Source of the DNA: Nocardia acidivorans NBRC 108247
Lineage (GTDB): Bacteria > Actinomycetota > Actinomycetes > Mycobacteriales > Mycobacteriaceae
NCBI RefSeq assembly: GCF_001625085.1
Contig: NZ_BDAW01000028.1
Location: forward strand, 47,435 to 111,434
Direction: 5' to 3'
Length of the DNA: 64,000 nucleotides
The position numbers and the translations under genes were made by a program. The notes under the pieces were generated by a model. It did no database searches. It was not told the origin of the DNA and worked only from the letters and a program-made list of their open reading frames with translations. This document shows positions 9,921 to 19,129 of the stretch, one piece after another. Numbering within the stretch: position 1 is the stretch's first letter; every line of letters starts with the position of its first letter.

Positions 9921-11081
9921 TTACAGCATCCGATCCGAGACTTCGAGGCCCATCGCTCCCTTACCGAACATGGCCAGCGCGCGCTCCACGTCGTTGATGG
10001 CGTGCACGCTGCCCGCGTGCGCGTCGCGCCAGTGCCGCTCGATCGGATTGGGCTTCTTGATGGAGTGGCCGCCGGAGTTCTTGAACAGCAGATCGATTGC
10101 CTCCAGAGCGCGTTCGGTGCCGCGCACCTGATCGCGGCGGGCGCGCAGGCGGATCTCGAACGGAATCTCCTCGCCCGCTTCGGCATAGCGCAGCTGTTCG
10201 GCGGTATTGCGCTCCATCTGGAGAATCGCGGCGTCGATCTCGCTGGCGGCACGGGCGATTCGCACATGCGCGAACGGATCGTCGGCGACCTTCTGGCCAC
10301 CGTAGGACAGGCGCACGCGCTCACGCTGGCGCTCGATATGCGCCTCGTAGGCGCCTTCGGCCGCACCGATGATGGGCGCGGTGATGGTGTTGGAGAAGAC
10401 GCTGCCGAACGAGATCTTGTACAGCGGAGCGGTATTCACCTGCTGGCCGGGTCCGATCAGATTGGCCTGATCGGTGGCGGAGTACATGCGGTAGGCCGGG
10501 ACGAAAGCCTTCTCGATGACGATGTCGTTGGAGCCGGTGCCCGACAGGCCGGACACATTCCAGACGTCGTCGATGCGGTAGTCGGTGCGCGGCACCAGCA
10601 CCGTGAAGTAGTCCATCCCTTTCTCGGTGGGCAGCAGCGCGCCCAGGAACACCCACTGCGCGTGATCGCAGCCGGAGGAGAAGCTCCAGCGCCCGGACAG
10701 CTCGAAGCCACCCTCGACGGCGACCAGTTTGCCGGTCGGCGCGTAGGAGGACGACACCAGAATGTCCGGGTTCTCACCCCACACGTCCTGCTGTGCGCGA
10801 TCGTCGAACAGCGCCAGCTGCCACGGGTGCGCGCCCAGCACCGAGGTCACCCACGCGGTGGAGGGGCAGGCCGTCGCGACCGCGCGCACCACGCGGTAGA
10901 AGTCCACCGGGGAGGCTTCCGCGCCGCCGAATCGCTTGGGCTGCAACATGCGGAACACACCGGCCTCGGTGAGTTCGGCGATGCTGGCGTCGGGCACCCG
11001 CCGCTGCTCTTCGGCCTGCACCGCGCGTTCCCGGATCGCGGGCAGCAGATCGCGAACCCGATCGAGCACCTTGTTAGTCAT
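9921..11081 (-). CDS. HsaA-like flavin-dependent monooxygenase, oxygenase subunit
   Basis: A 386-residue protein of the acyl-CoA-dehydrogenase-fold monooxygenases. HsaA hydroxylates 3-HSA to the catechol 3,4-DHSA using reduced flavin from HsaB. Segments close to HsaA include LFDDRAQQDVWGENP, SSSYAPTGKLV, WSFSSGCDHAQWVFLG, SGTGSNDIVIEKAFVP and RARRDQVRGTERALEAIDLLF. ATG 11081 is chosen because GGAGGA lies about 9 nt upstream; the 28 codons before it are not family-like. It is the first gene of a two-gene unit with the HsaD-like hydrolase. The local lack of a flavin reductase (HsaB) means it must borrow one from elsewhere. It could be a paralogue acting on another phenol. Confidence 0.8.
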   Translation of the reverse strand: MTNKVLDRVRDLLPAIRERAVQAEEQRRVPDASIAELTEAGVFRMLQPKRFGGAEASPVDFYRVVRAVATACPSTAWVTSVLGAHPWQLALFDDRAQQDVWGENPDILVSSSYAPTGKLVAVEGGFELSGRWSFSSGCDHAQWVFLGALLPTEKGMDYFTVLVPRTDYRIDDVWNVSGLSGTGSNDIVIEKAFVPAYRMYSATDQANLIGPGQQVNTAPLYKISFGSVFSNTITAPIIGAAEGAYEAHIERQRERVRLSYGGQKVADDPFAHVRIARAASEIDAAILQMERNTAEQLRYAEAGEEIPFEIRLRARRDQVRGTERALEAIDLLFKNSGGHSIKKPNPIERHWRDAHAGSVHAINDVERALAMFGKGAMGLEVSDRML

Positions 11082-11213
11082 GCGGGTGTTTCCTCCTCGT
11101 GCAGTGGTTCCTGCACCCGACGCTATGGCGCGCGGCACTATGCCGAGTCGAAAAGTCCCGGTCAACGGAATTCTCGGCAGGTAGCTGCCACGGCCTTGCG
11201 GTCGGCGGAGCGG

Positions 11214-12971
11214 CTACTTGTGCGCATATTCCCAGGTGATGTCCTCATCGAGCGCTTGGCGAATGCGCTCGGCGAGTTCGGGTGTCCAGTCGGCGGGTTG
11301 GGCGACCTGCGCCCAGGCGTCCAGCACGGTGGTGCCGTAGCGATGGCCGTGTCCGGAGGGGACCTTCTGCGCGTGCGCGAGATCGGCGCTGATCTGCCAG
11401 AAGGTGACGATGGGCCACCAGCGAATGGATCGCGAGACATCCGAACCGCGCGGCTCCTTCAACCAATCGGGTTGGGTGAACAGCAGGTCCGGGGACCACC
11501 AGACGATCGGATCGGAGGCGTGCTGGAGGTAGCCGATGCGGGGCGAAAGCCATTGCCGGTCGGGGCGTTTCAGGTCGTCGGCGGTCGCGCCGAAGCGCAC
11601 GGCGAGGCCGTCCGCGTAGATGGGCAGGATCTCGGGTGTGCCGGGGTCGCGGCGTTCGGTGAACTGCGTCCACAGGCGATTCGAATTGGGCGGGCCGACC
11701 CACAGCACACCGTCGACCAGGGTGCGAATGTCGTCGAGTCCGGTGAAGGCGGCCTCGGAACCCTGCGAGCCCAGGCTCTCGCCGTAGATCAGCAGTTTCG
11801 GGCGATGCTCCGGCGCCAGGGTGGCCCAGCGTTCGTGGACCGCGTGCACCACCAGGCGTCCGGCATCGGCGGCCTTCTGCTTATCGGAGAGGAAGGACAG
11901 CACGCTCGGCAGATAGGAGTACTGCGTGGCCGCGATGGCGCTGTCGCCGCCGTACATGAATTCGATGGATTCGGCGGTGGTGGAGTCGACCCAGCCGGTG
12001 CCGGTGGTGGTCACCACCACGAGCGCCTTGCGCTCCCAGGCGTTGGTGCGGTCGAGTTCCTTGACCACCAGGTCGGCGATGTCCTGCTCGGTCTCGGCCG
12101 ACTCCAATCCGGCGTACACGCGAATCGGTTCGCGCGCGGGCTTTCCCGTCACCTCGGCGATGCGCGCGGCGGTCGGCACGTACGAGACGAACCAGCGTCC
12201 CTCCGAGCCGAGGGTATGCCAGGGCGCGAGCGATTGCGGGCTGCCCGAGCGTTCGGGCAACTGCGGCTGTATCGCCGATGGCGAGGTATTGCCGTTGCGC
12301 ACACTGAAGGCCGAATTCGCCACGGAGAAGAAGGCTTTCGCGAGTACGCCCTGGAACAGCAGGACCGACAGCACCACGATCACCAGCACCGCGCCCGGGA
12401 CCGCGACCGCGCGGGGAATCCGCCAGTCGATATTGAGCACCCGGATGAGCCAGCGGAAGAACCAGCGCACCGTGCGATACGCGCCGATCACCAGCGCGAC
12501 GGTGGCCGCGGCCAGCAGTTCGGTGCGCAGATAGCTGGGGGTCGCGGTCGGGGCCATTCCCATCAGCGTTTCCAGATCGCGCTGCCAGCGCGCGGAGCGG
12601 GCCAGCACCGCCGCGGCACCCACGGCCGCGCCGATGATGATCACGATCTTGGTGATTCGACGCGCTCGGTCCGAGGGCTGCCACAGCCCCGTCCATCGGT
12701 TCACCGACGCGGGCAGCCGGGGCCGCACCCAGCGGCGGAACGCCCAGTCCAGGACGCAGCCGACGCCGTAGCCGATGATCGCGTTGATACCGCTGACCAG
12801 GCCCTGGAAGGTCCACTCGCGCGGCAGCAGGGACGGCGAGACCGACCAGGCGAAGAAGATCGCGCCGACCACCACCCCGGTGTAATTGGGTCGGATGGCG
12901 TGCTCGACCGCCGGCAACCAGCCCCAGATCCGCGTAGGCAGCGACTCCCCCGGCCACGACTCGGTAGTCAT
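11214..12971 (-). CDS. membrane-anchored alpha/beta-hydrolase family protein
   Basis: A 585-residue protein with a membrane half and a hydrolase half. Several hydrophobic segments lie between about residues 25 and 220 (for example TGVVVGAIFFAWSV and AVLVIVVLSVLLFQGVL). The C-terminal domain carries the nucleophile elbow GESLGSQG at about 395 and GPPNSNRLW, which match the uncharacterised actinobacterial alpha/beta-hydrolase family with an N-terminal membrane region. ATG 12971 (MTTESWPGE) is preferred; the codons before it are Arg/Gly-rich. It is probably anchored with its catalytic domain outside the membrane. The substrate is unknown, with cell-envelope lipid a reasonable guess. Confidence 0.8.
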   Translation of the reverse strand: MTTESWPGESLPTRIWGWLPAVEHAIRPNYTGVVVGAIFFAWSVSPSLLPREWTFQGLVSGINAIIGYGVGCVLDWAFRRWVRPRLPASVNRWTGLWQPSDRARRITKIVIIIGAAVGAAAVLARSARWQRDLETLMGMAPTATPSYLRTELLAAATVALVIGAYRTVRWFFRWLIRVLNIDWRIPRAVAVPGAVLVIVVLSVLLFQGVLAKAFFSVANSAFSVRNGNTSPSAIQPQLPERSGSPQSLAPWHTLGSEGRWFVSYVPTAARIAEVTGKPAREPIRVYAGLESAETEQDIADLVVKELDRTNAWERKALVVVTTTGTGWVDSTTAESIEFMYGGDSAIAATQYSYLPSVLSFLSDKQKAADAGRLVVHAVHERWATLAPEHRPKLLIYGESLGSQGSEAAFTGLDDIRTLVDGVLWVGPPNSNRLWTQFTERRDPGTPEILPIYADGLAVRFGATADDLKRPDRQWLSPRIGYLQHASDPIVWWSPDLLFTQPDWLKEPRGSDVSRSIRWWPIVTFWQISADLAHAQKVPSGHGHRYGTTVLDAWAQVAQPADWTPELAERIRQALDEDITWEYAHK

Positions 12972-13136
12972 ACCGCGAGTCTTCCCGCCTCCGGCAACCC
13001 TTCGGCTATGCGACACGCGCACCCGCCCCGCCGATACGCCCGCGGGCGCGGCGCGCGGTGCGAGAATTCCGGCGCGTCCGCTCGGGTCGCGGAATCTACG
13101 ATTGCGCTACGCACGACTTCGGGAGGATTGGCGCGC

Positions 13137-13496
13137 ATGCGAATCGAGGGTGACCGGTCCACCATGCTGGTGCCGTGGGCGGTGACGGCCTGGGGCGGGA
13201 TCGCCGCGGTGCTGACGGCCCCGATCGCCGCGGCGATCGTCGGGATTCTGCTGCGATTCCCGATTCCGTTCGGCGACTACGCCAGCGGTATCGGCGACAC
13301 CATCAACGCCGGGATGGCGTCGGTGTTCTACCTGGTGTGGGGCGAAGGGGTGGCATTGGCCGCGTTCGGCGCGACCGCCGGATATTTCCTCTCGAAAGCC
13401 TTGGGGCCGTGGTTGATTCGCGGACTGCTCTGCTCCGTGGTGGCGGGGTTCGGTGTGGCGCTGATCGGCGCGCTGCTCATCGCGGCGTTCGGGTAG
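13137..13496 (+). CDS. small multi-pass membrane protein of unknown function
   Basis: A 119-residue protein not recognised as a named family. It has three or four hydrophobic segments: about 9-35 (ending IVGILLRF), about 60-85 (beginning SVFYLVW) and about 90-117 (GLLCSVVAGFGVALIGALL). ATG 13137 has GGGAGGA 9 nt upstream, which fixes the start even though the frame stays open far upstream as an antisense shadow. It is divergent from the membrane hydrolase and ends 3 bp before the convergent PHP-domain gene. Codon use looks like that of its neighbours. Confidence 0.7.
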   Translation: MRIEGDRSTMLVPWAVTAWGGIAAVLTAPIAAAIVGILLRFPIPFGDYASGIGDTINAGMASVFYLVWGEGVALAAFGATAGYFLSKALGPWLIRGLLCSVVAGFGVALIGALLIAAFG

Positions 13497-13499
13497 GGC

Positions 13500-14504
13500 T
13501 CAGGAGCCGGTCCAGGACAGCAGCTTGTCGACGGGCCAGGTATTGATGATGCGCTCGGCGGGCACGCCATTGTCCAGGGCGCGCTGCGCGCCGTAACCGA
13601 GGAAGTCGAGTTGGCCGGGGGCGTGCGCGTCGGTGTCGATGGCGAAGTCGCAGCCGATATCGAGGGCCAGGCGCAGCAGCCGGGTCGGCGGATCGCGGCG
13701 TTCGGGTCTGGAGTTGATCTCCACGGCGGTGCCGTGGTCCCGGCAGGCCGTGAACACCTGCTCGGCATCGAAGGCCGACTCGGGTCGCACCCCGCGATTA
13801 CCCTCCACGAGTCTGCCGGTGCAGTGCCCGAGAATATCGGCCTGACCGCCCGATACCGCTCGCACCATGCGCCTGGTCATGGCCGCGGCATCCATCTTCA
13901 ATTTGGAGTGCACACTGGCCACCACGATATCGAGCCGTTCGAGCAACTCCGGTTCCTGATCCAGGCTGCCGTCATCGAGGATGTCCACTTCGATCCCGGT
14001 CAGAATCCGCATGGGCGCGAACTGCTCCCGCAACTCGTCGATGACATCGAGCTGCTGCCGCAACCGGTCCGCGGTCAGACCGTTGGCCACCGTCAATCGC
14101 GGCGAGTGATCGGTCAGCGCGCAGTACTCGTGCCCGAGCGCCCGCGCCGCCGCCATCATCTCCGCGATGGGCGCACCCCCGTCCGACCAATTCGAATGCA
14201 CATGCAAATCCCCCCGCAGTGCCGCCCGCAATTCCCCGCCACCCAAATCCTGTGCCGCATTGCGCAATTGGACCAGCACATCGGGCTCCCGCCCGGCCCA
14301 AGCCTGCGCGATCACCGCCGCCGTCTTCGGCCCCACCCCCGCCAACGACTGCCACCCGTCGGTCCGGCCGAGCTCCTCGCGCTGCGCCTCGTCCAGCGCC
14401 TCGACCACATCGGCGGCCTTGCGATAGGCCATCACCCGCCGGGTGTCCTCACGGGCACGGTCCTTGTAGAACGCGATCTGACGCAGAGCGACGACAGGGT
14501 CCAT
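13500..14504 (-). CDS. PHP domain-containing metal-dependent phosphoesterase
   Basis: A 334-residue protein with two parts. Residues about 1-90 form a helix-hairpin-helix module like that of X-family DNA polymerases (SLAGVGPKTAAVIAQAWAG). Residues about 97-334 form a PHP phosphoesterase with all its metal motifs: HVHSNWSDG, LTDHSPR, GIEVDIL, VASVHSK, DILGHCTGR, EINSRPERRD and AIDTDAHAP. This arrangement resembles the C-terminal half of bacterial PolX without the polymerase catalytic domain. A role in DNA repair or nucleotide phosphoesterase activity is inferred from the fold. ATG 14504 is chosen because the upstream codons are low-complexity Arg/Gly. Confidence 0.83.
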   Translation of the reverse strand: MDPVVALRQIAFYKDRAREDTRRVMAYRKAADVVEALDEAQREELGRTDGWQSLAGVGPKTAAVIAQAWAGREPDVLVQLRNAAQDLGGGELRAALRGDLHVHSNWSDGGAPIAEMMAAARALGHEYCALTDHSPRLTVANGLTADRLRQQLDVIDELREQFAPMRILTGIEVDILDDGSLDQEPELLERLDIVVASVHSKLKMDAAAMTRRMVRAVSGGQADILGHCTGRLVEGNRGVRPESAFDAEQVFTACRDHGTAVEINSRPERRDPPTRLLRLALDIGCDFAIDTDAHAPGQLDFLGYGAQRALDNGVPAERIINTWPVDKLLSWTGS

Positions 14505-14559
14505 ATCTCCAGTGTGCCCCCGGGCACCGCGCGCCCGCGTGCGGCCCGGCGTGCAGCCG

Positions 14560-14784
14560 CAGCGGCGCCTGCGTTGGGGCGGCCCGCCGATCGGCGACGG
14601 TATGAGCATCGACGGCGGAATTCACGTCTGGAGCTTCATCCCGGTACCGGGCGGCACGCCGGTGCGCACCGAGGAGAACTGGAGCGGAGCCCGGGTGGAG
14701 GCGGATGCGCCCTCCTCCACCCGGTATCTGGGCGCCGGTCTCGAAGCCTGGCTGGCCAACCCGCGCACCGCCGCCGAAGACTAG
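14560..14784 (+). pseudogene. C-terminal remnant of an SRPBCC (polyketide cyclase-like) protein
   Basis: About 74 codons match only the last half of an SRPBCC/START-like protein: the strand RRLRWGG, the strand GIHVWSFIPVPGG, the strand VRTEENWSG and the final long helix GLEAWLANPRTAAED. The N-terminal half (normally 70-80 more residues) is missing; upstream lies the promoter region of the divergent PHP gene. An in-frame ATG at 14602 could still allow a 60-residue peptide, but no ribosome-binding site stands out. It looks like a gene truncated by deletion. Function is not expected. Confidence 0.6.
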
Positions 14785-14806
14785 CCGAAAGGCGCGGCGG
14801 CGCAGC

Positions 14807-16315
14807 CTATTCCGTGCGGGCGGCTGCGGTTCCGGCGCGGCGGCCGAAGAAGGTGCCGTCGCCGAGGGAGGTACCGGAGATATAGCCGAAGCCGTGCAGG
14901 CCGTTGGCCGCGCGGCCCGCGGCGAAGAGCCCGGGGATGCGATCGCCATTGAGGTCCAGGACATGGCCGTCGAGATCGGTGTGCAGGCCGCCGAGGGTGA
15001 AGACCGAGGCTCCGGTGCCGCGACGGTCGCCCGCTTCGGCCGGGGGACGGATACCCGCTTTCACATCGATGGCGGCCAGCGGCGGGGTGAGCGGGCGGAG
15101 CCAGCGCGGGTTCTTGTGCAGATCGAGATCCGCTCCGCTCGCGGCGAATTCGTTGTAGCGGGCAATGGTGGCCGTCAATGATCCGGTCGGCAGGCCGGTC
15201 GATTGCTCCAGTTCTTCGGGGGTTTCGGCGACATGGGTGGGTTGCACGCCCCAGCGCTGGGGTGCGGGAACCTCTTCGAAACCTTCCTCGTCGACGATGA
15301 CCCAGACCGCGGTGTCACCCCCGGCCCAACTGCCGCCCATATTGTTTCGATACAGCGCGGCCTGGCCGATGCGCCCCGGATAGGTGTCCTCATTGATGAA
15401 ACGCTGACCGCGCGCGTTCACCACCATGCCGCGCGCGGCCAGCCCGGGAATCAATGACATACCCACTTGACCGGAGGACATATGCCGCACGGCCGCACCC
15501 AGCGCCTGCGCCATCCGAATCCCACTGCCGTCATCGGTTCCGGCGCTGACCTTGGTGTGCCCCAACAGTTCCGGGGCGTGCGCGGCCAGCATATCGTCAT
15601 TGTCGACGAATCCGCCGGTGGTGAGAATGACGCCGCGATGAGCGCGAATGGTGATCTCGGTGCCGTACCGCCGCGCGACCACACCGGCGACCACACCGTC
15701 CTCGTCCACGATCAGCGTGATCGCCTGGGTGTCGAACAGTGTTGTCGCACCGGCTGATTCGGCCGCAGCCGCCAGGCACTCCATGAGCAGCTTCCCACCG
15801 AAGTCATTGGCGGTGGGCCGATGCCCGCGCGGCGCGGGTTGCGCCGATTCGGTGAAGGGCCAACTGTTCTCGCCCAACCACATGAGCCCGTCATCGGTGG
15901 GCGGCACCCAGGTGGGCGCATCCCACATGGTCGGCTTGAACGGCACACCCCGATCCACCAGCCACTGGAAATGCTCGACACTGCCCGCGCTGTACTCGTC
16001 GATCTTGGCGAGATCCGCGCCCGCGCCCATGGCGGCCTTCAGGAACGCGGCCATGGCCTCGGGTGTGTCGTCGTATCCGCAGGCGATCTGAATGGGCGTT
16101 CCACCGCCGAGATAGATCTCGCCGCCGGACATGGCCGAGGCCCCGCCCGCCCCGCCGGAGCGGTCGATGATGAGCACCCGCGCCTCGGTGCGCGCGGCCT
16201 CGAACGCCGCCGCGGCGCCGGCCGCCCCGTAGCCGACGATCAGTACATCGGTCTCGAAGTCGTAGTGGCTCACCTCGACGGCCGCCCGGGGCGTCACCGA
16301 ATTCCGCGCTGTCAT
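14807..16315 (-). CDS. FAD-dependent oxidoreductase, 3-ketosteroid dehydrogenase-like
   Basis: A 502-residue flavoprotein of the fumarate reductase/KstD superfamily. The FAD-binding Rossmann motif is VLIVGYGAAGAAAAFEAA (about 25-42). RSGGAGGASAMSGGEIYLGGG follows as the second dinucleotide-contact region, and the C-terminal FAD motif is GLFAAGRAANGLHGFGYISG followed by SLGDGTFFGRRAG. The length and C-terminal GTSLGDG resemble delta-4(5-alpha)-type ketosteroid dehydrogenases more than the delta-1 enzyme at 35.4-37.2 kb. It could equally be another FAD succinate-dehydrogenase-like enzyme. ATG 16315 (MTARNSV) is chosen over upstream codons that are Arg-rich. It is divergent from the epimerase/PEP-utilising fusion. 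Confidence 0.75.
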   Translation of the reverse strand: MTARNSVTPRAAVEVSHYDFETDVLIVGYGAAGAAAAFEAARTEARVLIIDRSGGAGGASAMSGGEIYLGGGTPIQIACGYDDTPEAMAAFLKAAMGAGADLAKIDEYSAGSVEHFQWLVDRGVPFKPTMWDAPTWVPPTDDGLMWLGENSWPFTESAQPAPRGHRPTANDFGGKLLMECLAAAAESAGATTLFDTQAITLIVDEDGVVAGVVARRYGTEITIRAHRGVILTTGGFVDNDDMLAAHAPELLGHTKVSAGTDDGSGIRMAQALGAAVRHMSSGQVGMSLIPGLAARGMVVNARGQRFINEDTYPGRIGQAALYRNNMGGSWAGGDTAVWVIVDEEGFEEVPAPQRWGVQPTHVAETPEELEQSTGLPTGSLTATIARYNEFAASGADLDLHKNPRWLRPLTPPLAAIDVKAGIRPPAEAGDRRGTGASVFTLGGLHTDLDGHVLDLNGDRIPGLFAAGRAANGLHGFGYISGTSLGDGTFFGRRAGTAAARTE

Positions 16316-16484
16316 GTCCTGCACGGTGCCCGCTCGGAGCCGTCGGACATAGCGCCCCATCTTGCTCACCGACTCTCAGATCCCGATGACCGGGACTGTG
16401 ACCAGTACTGGAGCAGCGCACTGGGGATGGTGTGTGAACGGCGTCACTGTGGTTGGGGGCGTCGCACGAGTTGGAGGAGAGTCA

Positions 16485-18878
16485 ATGCGGATTCTGGTCA
16501 CCGGAGTCACCGAGCTGAGCGGTCGTTCCGTGGCGCGCATGCTGCTCGCGGCCGGGCACGAGGTCGTCGGCCTGGACCGGCAGCGCAACCGTCTGGTGGA
16601 CCCGCGCGTCGAGGTGATCGTCGGCGATCTGTCCGATAAGCAGGTCTGCGCCCGCGCCGTCGCCGGTGCGGATGCCGTGGTGCACCTGGCGGGCCGCGCG
16701 GTCGCCGTCCTCGCCTCGGCCGCGCAGGATGCCGGTGCGCGTCTGGTGATTCCCATTGCGGCGGGCTCGGATTCGACCGTCGAGAAGACCGTGGCGGGCA
16801 GTGGCGTGGACGCGCTGATCGTGCGCACCGCCCTGGTCGCGGGCCGCCGGATGGATTCGGGCAGCTGGCGCGTACTGGAGAATCTGGCCGGAGCCCGCGG
16901 CAATACCGCATTGCAGGTGCTGCACTACGACGATCTGGAGCGCTTCCTGGTGCTCGCGGCGCTGTCCCAGCGCGGCGGTGTCGTCGGCCTGGCCGCCCCC
17001 GGTGAGGTTTCCGGCGACGACGTGCGCGCGGCGTTGCGCGAGGCGGGCGTGAAATACAGTGCGTGGCTGCCCCGTTCGGCCTCGAACCGCGCCCAGGTCG
17101 ATACCGCCGCCGCCCGCGAGGAGTGGGGCTTTCGCTTCGGCTGGACCGCCCGCGAGACCATCGCCGATGTGGCGCGCGGTCTGCACGGCCGCAAGGCCGC
17201 CGGTTCGGGTATCCGCGCGCGGCGCGGCGCGATTCCGCTGCCCGCGCACGTGGTGCCGCAGAACGCGCCCACCTCGGACGGCTACCAGCTGAAAACCTCC
17301 GCGCCCGAAGGACTTCAGGGTGAGTTCGACGATCTGATGGATGACCGCATCCCGGTCTTCACCGCCACCAACACCTCCGAGGCGCTGCCCGGCCCGCTCA
17401 CCCCGCTCACCATCGACCTGCAGGCGGGCGCGATCCGCCTGGGCAATGAGGCGATGGGCCATATGATCGCCATCGAGGGTGTGGCACTGGAGCATTGGGT
17501 GTCCCGGGTCACCGGCGTCATGGGCCACAATATGTACATCAACGCCTCCATCGGCGTCTTCTCCGCCGAGAATATGCCCGGCTGGGATGAGGAGAGCGTG
17601 CGCCGCGATGTCTACGGCGCGATCGGCGATGTGGAGCTGCATCCCAAGGGCCGCCCCGCCATGGGCTCGGGTTTCGCGGCCAAGCTGGGCACCTTCAAGG
17701 CGCTGGGCCGGGTCGGCGCGACCGCGCTGAGCTACCGCAAGACCGCCGAGCTGATCAATGCCGCCTCGCATGCGGAAGCCCTTGACCGGGACCGTATCTC
17801 GGAGCTCACCGATGAGCAGCTGCACGCCCGCTCCCTGCTGTGGCGAGATCGCCTGAATCAGGCGTGGCAGGCCGCCTCCATCGGCGTCATGATGACCGGC
17901 GCCGCCACCGCCGCGCACAAGGGCGAGGTGAAGATCAACCTCGAACGCCTGGAGTCGGCCAAGACCATGCTCGCGGTGGAGCGCCTGGCGGCCCTGTGCC
18001 GCAAGGACTCCGGGCTGCAGGCCATCGCCAAGAGCGGTGATGTGGCCGCGGCCCGGGAGAAGTCGCCGGAGTTCGCCAGGGCCCTGGATCAGGAGCTGGC
18101 CCGGATCGGCCATCGCGGCCCGGGTGAGTGCGAACTCATCAACGCCACCTTCGGCGATCGCCCCGAACTGCTGGTGACCGCCGCCGGTCGCGCCGCGGAA
18201 GTGCCCGCGCCGCACCGGGAACCGGTCGCCGAGCCGACCTCTCGCACCGCCAAGATGGCGGTCGGCGCGACCGTCTACCGCGAGCGCGCCCGCGATGCCG
18301 TTGTGCGCGTGACCAATTGCCTGCGCCTTGTCACCCAGGAGCGAGCGGCGCGCCTGATCAAGGCGGGCAAGCTCACCGAGATCGAGGATTCGGCCTTCCT
18401 GACCCTCGACGAAATCCTCTGGGCCCCGGCCGATCTGAAGGAACGGGTGGCCCGCCGCCGCGCCGAGCGGATTCGCTTCCAGGGCGTGCGCATGCCCGAT
18501 GTCATCAATGGCGTCTGGGAGCCGGAGGAGATCTCCGGCGCGCTCGCGGTCGGTGAGACCCTCTCCGGTCTGGGCGTGAGCCCGGGTGTGGTCGAGGGCA
18601 CCGTCAAGCGGATCCTGTCCCTGGACGACGATATCGAGCCCGGTGACATCCTGGTCGCCGCCGTCACCGATACCGGCCACACCGCCATGTTCGGATACGC
18701 GGGCGCGGTGGTCACCGATATCGGCGGCGCGGCCTCGCATGCCGCGATCGTGGCCCGCGAATTCGGCGTGCCCTGCGTGGTGGACACCAAAACCGCCAGC
18801 ACCAGCCTGAAGGACGGACAGCGGGTGCGGGTCGACGGCGCCGCGGGCACCATCACCCTGCTCGCCGACGCCGAGTGA
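16485..18878 (+). CDS. NAD-epimerase-like / PEP-utilising phosphohistidine-domain fusion protein
   Basis: A 797-residue multidomain protein. Residues about 1-250 are a Rossmann epimerase-like domain (MRILVTGVTELSGRSVARML), lacking a clear YxxxK pair. Residues about 290-650 resemble the central domain of rifampicin phosphotransferase/PEP-synthase-like enzymes (EALPGPLTPLTIDLQ, VMGHNMYIN). Residues about 690-797 are a swivelling phosphohistidine domain with the motif DIGGAASHAAIVAREFGVPC at about 744. There is no ATP-grasp domain, so the histidine would have to be phosphorylated by another protein or the module is non-catalytic. From memory, mycobacteria have a protein of the same architecture (Rv2047c). 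GGAGGA lies 6 nt before ATG 16485. A secreted phosphatase follows. Confidence 0.78.
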   Translation: MRILVTGVTELSGRSVARMLLAAGHEVVGLDRQRNRLVDPRVEVIVGDLSDKQVCARAVAGADAVVHLAGRAVAVLASAAQDAGARLVIPIAAGSDSTVEKTVAGSGVDALIVRTALVAGRRMDSGSWRVLENLAGARGNTALQVLHYDDLERFLVLAALSQRGGVVGLAAPGEVSGDDVRAALREAGVKYSAWLPRSASNRAQVDTAAAREEWGFRFGWTARETIADVARGLHGRKAAGSGIRARRGAIPLPAHVVPQNAPTSDGYQLKTSAPEGLQGEFDDLMDDRIPVFTATNTSEALPGPLTPLTIDLQAGAIRLGNEAMGHMIAIEGVALEHWVSRVTGVMGHNMYINASIGVFSAENMPGWDEESVRRDVYGAIGDVELHPKGRPAMGSGFAAKLGTFKALGRVGATALSYRKTAELINAASHAEALDRDRISELTDEQLHARSLLWRDRLNQAWQAASIGVMMTGAATAAHKGEVKINLERLESAKTMLAVERLAALCRKDSGLQAIAKSGDVAAAREKSPEFARALDQELARIGHRGPGECELINATFGDRPELLVTAAGRAAEVPAPHREPVAEPTSRTAKMAVGATVYRERARDAVVRVTNCLRLVTQERAARLIKAGKLTEIEDSAFLTLDEILWAPADLKERVARRRAERIRFQGVRMPDVINGVWEPEEISGALAVGETLSGLGVSPGVVEGTVKRILSLDDDIEPGDILVAAVTDTGHTAMFGYAGAVVTDIGGAASHAAIVAREFGVPCVVDTKTASTSLKDGQRVRVDGAAGTITLLADAE

Positions 18879-19129
18879 TCCGAACGGGTCCCCACCACCC
18901 CGGGCCGCAACCCGAATCCCGGTGGCCGGGACCGGAAGTCCGCAGGCCGGTCAGTTCGCCGGGATCTCATCCCCCTACACCATCCGGCCAAGAATCCAGG
19001 TGCACCTGCTCCTGCCCGGCACCCCAGGGCGACGTGGGCACGCAGGCCGTCAGCCGATCACGCCCGCTTGGCCCATGAACCCGGGCCGGGTACCCACTAT
19101 CCGGCCCGTGATTGAAAGGAATACCCATA

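Noticed and set aside
8802..13496. A 1564-codon open frame on the plus strand
   Set aside because: It runs antisense through hsaD, hsaA and the membrane hydrolase; only its last 119 codons (from 13137, with a ribosome-binding site) look like a real gene. GC-rich third positions keep antisense frames open.
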